A DNA stretch of 64,000 nucleotides from Strongyloides papillosus. Lineage: Eukaryota > Nematoda > Chromadorea > Rhabditida > Strongyloididae. Under the pieces are notes generated by a model. The model did not search any database and was not told the DNA's origin. It saw only the letters and a program-made list of their open reading frames with translations. The position numbers and the translations under genes were made by a program. Positions 59,988 to 64,000 of the stretch are shown in pieces. How positions within the stretch are numbered: the first letter of the stretch is position 1; each line of letters starts with the position of its first letter. The stretch is from contig SRSI01000052.1 in NCBI GenBank assembly GCA_005656395.1, positions 496,001-560,000 on the forward strand, given 5' to 3'.

Positions 59988-61790
59988 ATGCCACGACTCC
60001 CCTTATCAACTCCTTTAACAACTTCAAATGGAGATTCGACAACAAAATCTACCAATTCCCTTACCAAATATAATGATGACAATGAAAATGCCAAAAAATT
60101 TGATGCATTTAATGTTAAACAAATAACTGATAATATTTTTTGTATAGAAGAAAATAGTAGTAATTTCGAAGCTAAATCTCTTATTTATCTTATAATTGGT
60201 GAGGAAAAAGCTTGTCTTATTGATACAGGTTTTGGTTCTGGCGATCTTAATGAATATATACAAAGTTTAAAAATTGTAAAAGATAAAATGAAAATTATTG
60301 TCATTAATACACATAATCATTGTGAAGAGGTTAGTTTCTTTATTTTCGTAAATTAGTATTTTTGGAAATAAACTTAATAAATAGGAAATTATGACGTCAG
60401 AATTACTATAAATTACAGTGATAAAATTAATGAGTCACAGAATTCCCGTATTTCTCATAAAATAATTAACCGTTAGAAAATAATTTATAAGTAGAAATAA
60501 ATAAAAAAGGGAATGTTATGTAGATAACTTTTTTAATTAACAAGTTATAGTTAGGTTAGAACAAGTAGAATAAGTAAACATCCATTTAATGAAATAATAT
60601 TTGTTTTACACACAAGTGTCATTGTTCCAATTTCTCTCCCTCCTCTTGTTAAGAATAAAAAATAGTACTAAATCATAAAGATTTTTAAATTTTAAATTAT
60701 TCTCGTTTTTTTAGGTTGGGAGCAACTGGAGATTTTCAACAACAGGAAAATTAGGATTATCACATAACTGTGAAGATTTATGCGCTTCAAATTATAATAA
60801 GAATTATACTAAAATACCTGTGGACTCAAAGTATCAATGGAACATAAAACTATACAAAGTAACAAGATGGTTGAACGATAAAGAAGTAATTTTATTAGGA
60901 AGTAATAAAAAAAGTAAAAATGTAATTGAAGTATGGCATGCTCCTGGCCATACACCTGATTCTCTTATTTTATGGTATCCTCATGATGAAAGGTTTTTTG
61001 TCGGTGATTTATTTCACACCTATAATGATATTTTATTAACGTATGTTTTTATGGTAGAATATAAAAAACAAAATTTTCTATTAGTGTTTTATGTATCTTA
61101 TTTGTTTGATTAATTTTAAATATTCTTTTTATTATAGATATGAGTATAGCAGTATTAAAAATTATACTGAATCTTTGGGAAAATTTGTTAATTTTATAAA
61201 AGATTACAAAAGACCAGAAAGATTGAAGTACAGTTCTTCAAAAATTGATATTGACGAAAAGTGCGTTCCAGTAATAAAAAATTACCAACATTTTCTTTTT
61301 GGTGTTATAACTGGTTGCCAGAAAAGCCAATTCATGAGGTCAGTTTTTATTTTTATTAATTTTTTTTTACATACATAAATATATATTTGTCATTATTAAA
61401 ATAATTCTTTATCTTAATAACTTTATTGTGGTCGCTTTGTTTATTTTGATAAATTTTACTTGCCATTAATGTTTTACAACTGTTTTGAAGTAACTTTATA
61501 ATACATTTGTTTTATTTAATCGGAAATTTATTTTATATTAAAACCATTAATTATTTAAATGTAAATTAATATATTTTCTTATTAGATTAAACGAAGATTG
61601 CCATGAAGGAGTCAAGTTTGTTACTAGAGATAAAACTATTTCATTAATTTTATCCCCTAAAATTTATAGGCAATTAAAAGATGCTAGAACAAAGAGAGAT
61701 AACTATACAAGTTCTGTTGCTTTAAGTATTATATCAACAGACAATATATCAAATACCTCAAGAAGAGACAAAAAAAGTCAAAAACGATAG
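59988..61790 (+). CDS. Metallo-beta-lactamase-fold protein (MBLAC2-like), degenerate metal site
   Basis: Four exons: 59988-60329, 60715-61040, 61138-61338 and 61586-61790 (introns 385, 97 and 247 nt), 357 aa. A polar N-terminus is followed by the MBL fold: LIYLIIGEEKACLIDTGFGS, IVINTHNHCEE (109-114), VIEVWHAPGHTPDSLILWYP and FFVGDLFHTYN. The canonical HxHxDH zinc motif here reads HNHCEE, so the Asp and third His are Glu113 and Glu114, although the later APGH and GD ligands are retained and a final His motif (PGH) is not seen. It may be a pseudo-hydrolase or use an altered metal site. The last exons (NEDCHEGVKF to DKKSQKR) are basic and species-specific. Similarity to MBLAC2 is moderate. Confidence 0.72.
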
Positions 61791-64000
61791 GTGGATATTT
61801 TTATATTAAATAATAAAGGAATGCCTCATATTTGCGTATGTTGATAAATTATTTTAAAAAAAAATATATTTTGATTTGCTTTAAAAATAAAAAATGATAT
61901 TACACGTGTATGATGTTGTATATTTGATTAATTAATTTGATTCTAAAATATATCAGATTAATGATGTAACAACAAGAGAGAAAGAAGCAAAATGAACACT
62001 GATAAATTTCTTATAAATGTTGATATTATCTTAGTGCAATTGATTGTGTTATATTCTTATTTATCATATAATTGTATTTTTGAATAAAACTTTTAAAATT
62101 GGAATTTCATATTTTGATGTGTAGGAGAATTAAATTTTTGTCTTTTATTTTTGATATAAGATTTCTTTAACGAAGAGAATTTTTCCATTTTTTTCCAATT
62201 ATACATTTGATGGTAGAGTAAAAATTCCCAAGTTTAGTATTTCAATTATATTATCAATTGATATCTATTTACTCTTTGACTCATTTTTAGACAAAATCTA
62301 CTTCAAACTTTTCGTTTTATTTTAAGTTTGTGTTTTTAACTATACAATTGTCTTATCTTATTATCTTCCATTTTTAGAAATAAAAAGCATATCTGAAAAG
62401 ATATGAAGGAAAAATGAATATTTAGAGATATATGACTCAAGACTGTAGATATATATTCTTACTTAATATTTATTGTCATGTTTGCTTCTTCCTAACTAAC
62501 CATTACAAATTCTTTTTATAAAATATTAAAATATATTTTATTAGGAAAAGTTAAGGGTACTTGATAGAGAAATAACAAATATTATGTATATTTTATTATT
62601 ATTTTACTAACACGTTTTAATCTTGAAAATGATAAGATGCAAGAATGATTTAGATTTTATATAATGAATAAATTTTGTTTTTTCGGAAGTAATGGAAATT
62701 GAAAATACAAATGAAAAATAATTTTCCCATAGTTTTTTTTAGAAAGTATAGATTTTGGATAATAAATGTAAATACATTATTTAATAATAATTTTCATTTT
62801 ATTTTTTTTAATTAGGAAATAAATTCATAACTTTCGGTGAAGTACGAACATTTTATCATATAATTACACATAAATTAAATTAATTGTAATTTTGTAGTAA
62901 AAATTTTAATAATAATATTTATTAATATAGTAGAAAATCTCTGTTATTATGAATAAATATACCATAGTTATACTTTGTTATACTAAAAAATATTAACTTC
63001 TCTCTTCCTAATATTTTTAATAGTAAAATTAGTCGACGTATATTTATCATTTCATATGAACCAATTATTATACTTTCAACTAATTTAAACCAAATATTTA
63101 AAGTTGATATATTTTTAATATGAAAAATAAGTTTGAAATAAGGAAATTATAAAAATATTTTATTCTTAATGATGAATTTTGACACCTACTTATTATATTA
63201 ATAATTTTTGTTCTATATTTATTATATGTATCATATAAAAAGAAAACGATTGAATCTAAGGTTGTAGTAAAATGATTTTATCATTTTAGCTTCAAACTTA
63301 TGAACTAGGCTGTCCTAGGTGTCCTGTGCTATTGTCAATCATATCTACGATTATTTCTAAATATCTACATACCTTTATGCCTATCAATAACAATGGTTTA
63401 TTATCACCTTAACATTTCTCCCACTAAAACGTATTCTGATACTATGAGTTTCCCTTGCTTTATCATTAATCTTGTTAAAATGAAGTATTATTTCTTTGTC
63501 ATATCAAATTTCATTTTCATGGTTTTTTATAGTAACTATTTTTTTACAGTATCATTTCTAATTATTATTTAATCGTATGTTTAAATTTATAGTATATACT
63601 TAATTTTTTTAAAACCACTGCCATTATTTAATTTCATTACACAATATATTACAATTAAAATCATATTTCAATTTAATTTTTATCTAATTATATATTTAAC
63701 TTCTTCTACCTCCAATATAATATTCTACCAATTACATATATTTTTATTCGATAACCACAGTTATAAGAATATTTGTCCTATTATCATTTCATCATTACCC
63801 TAATCATTTCTCTCTTCCTAAAGTTATTTTTACTTATCATTACTATGTAACACAAATGTACACATATTTAATTTTCACTACTTATTACCCCTAGGTTACA
63901 AAATAATTGCCTGTTCAATAGTTGTTATTTGATTATTATCAGATTATATTCATTGTATACAACATTTTTTTTCAAAATAAAAATGTACTTATTGTATTAC
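61791..64000. other. AT-rich terminal region
   Basis: 2.2 kb after the MBL-fold gene with no supported gene. The stretch 63300-63430 is a little less A/T-biased (ACTAGGCTGTCCTAGGTGTC and a TTCTCCCACT run) and might be a degenerate mobile-element end, but I see no terminal repeats or ORF. Confidence 0.4.

Noticed and set aside
63300..63430. Retrotransposon end at the right edge of the window
   Set aside because: Only a few short GC-richer words; no terminal repeats, target-site duplications or coding remnants visible.

Overview
The window looks like nematode nuclear DNA, most likely from a strongyloidid (Strongyloides or a close relative). The evidence is the extreme AT bias (noncoding DNA is mostly A/T), introns of about 37-100 nt with GTAAGT/GTATGT donors and TTTTAG/TTTCAG acceptors, acceptor-like TTTCAG sites a few bases before many start codons (consistent with spliced-leader trans-splicing), and nematode-typical families: an MSP-domain sperm protein, a worm-type Argonaute, a DB-module protein, a ground-like hedgehog-related protein and a DAF-7-like TGF-beta ligand. 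The species assignment is inference. I recognised no tRNA, rRNA, CRISPR array or intact transposon.

Layout. 0-27 kb is gene dense and mostly housekeeping. In order: a UBE3A-type HECT ligase (+, with an apparent one-base frameshift), a 64-aa membrane ORF (-), DNAJC21/JJJ1 (-), a 49-aa ORF (+), a KANSL1-like PEHE protein (+), an NDUFB3 - MRPL45 - 66-aa-protein cluster that looks like an operon (+), a small MSP-domain sperm protein (-), ER glucosidase II alpha (+), an intronless SLC6 transporter (+), APC4 (+), a divergent pair made of a small type I membrane protein (-) and a receptor-type pseudophosphatase (+), and a WAGO-like Argonaute (-) flanked by small repeats. 27-42 kb is sparser and rich in secreted and membrane proteins: bestrophin (-), class 2 lipase (+), DB-module protein (-), ground-like protein (-), TGF-beta ligand (-), SulP/SLC26 transporter (+) and class 3 lipase (-). 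42-64 kb is very sparse: WIPI2/ATG18 (-), GET1/WRB (-), Abl kinase (-), then a 7.4-kb AT-rich desert and a degenerate metallo-beta-lactamase-fold protein (+).

How the genes work together. Mitochondrial functions cluster (NDUFB3, MRPL45). Proteostasis and ER functions are scattered (UBE3A, DNAJC21, glucosidase II, GET1, ATG18). The most interesting pattern is that several proteins keep a recognisable fold but lack hallmark residues. The PTP domain lacks both catalytic Cys and WPD Asp. The Argonaute lacks two slicer residues. Abl has CPG in place of the APE motif. The PROPPIN has FSRG in place of FRRG. The MBL-fold protein has HxHxEE in place of HxHxDH. Exon structures were built by hand from splice signals, frame and remembered family alignments; none was tested against RNA or database searches.
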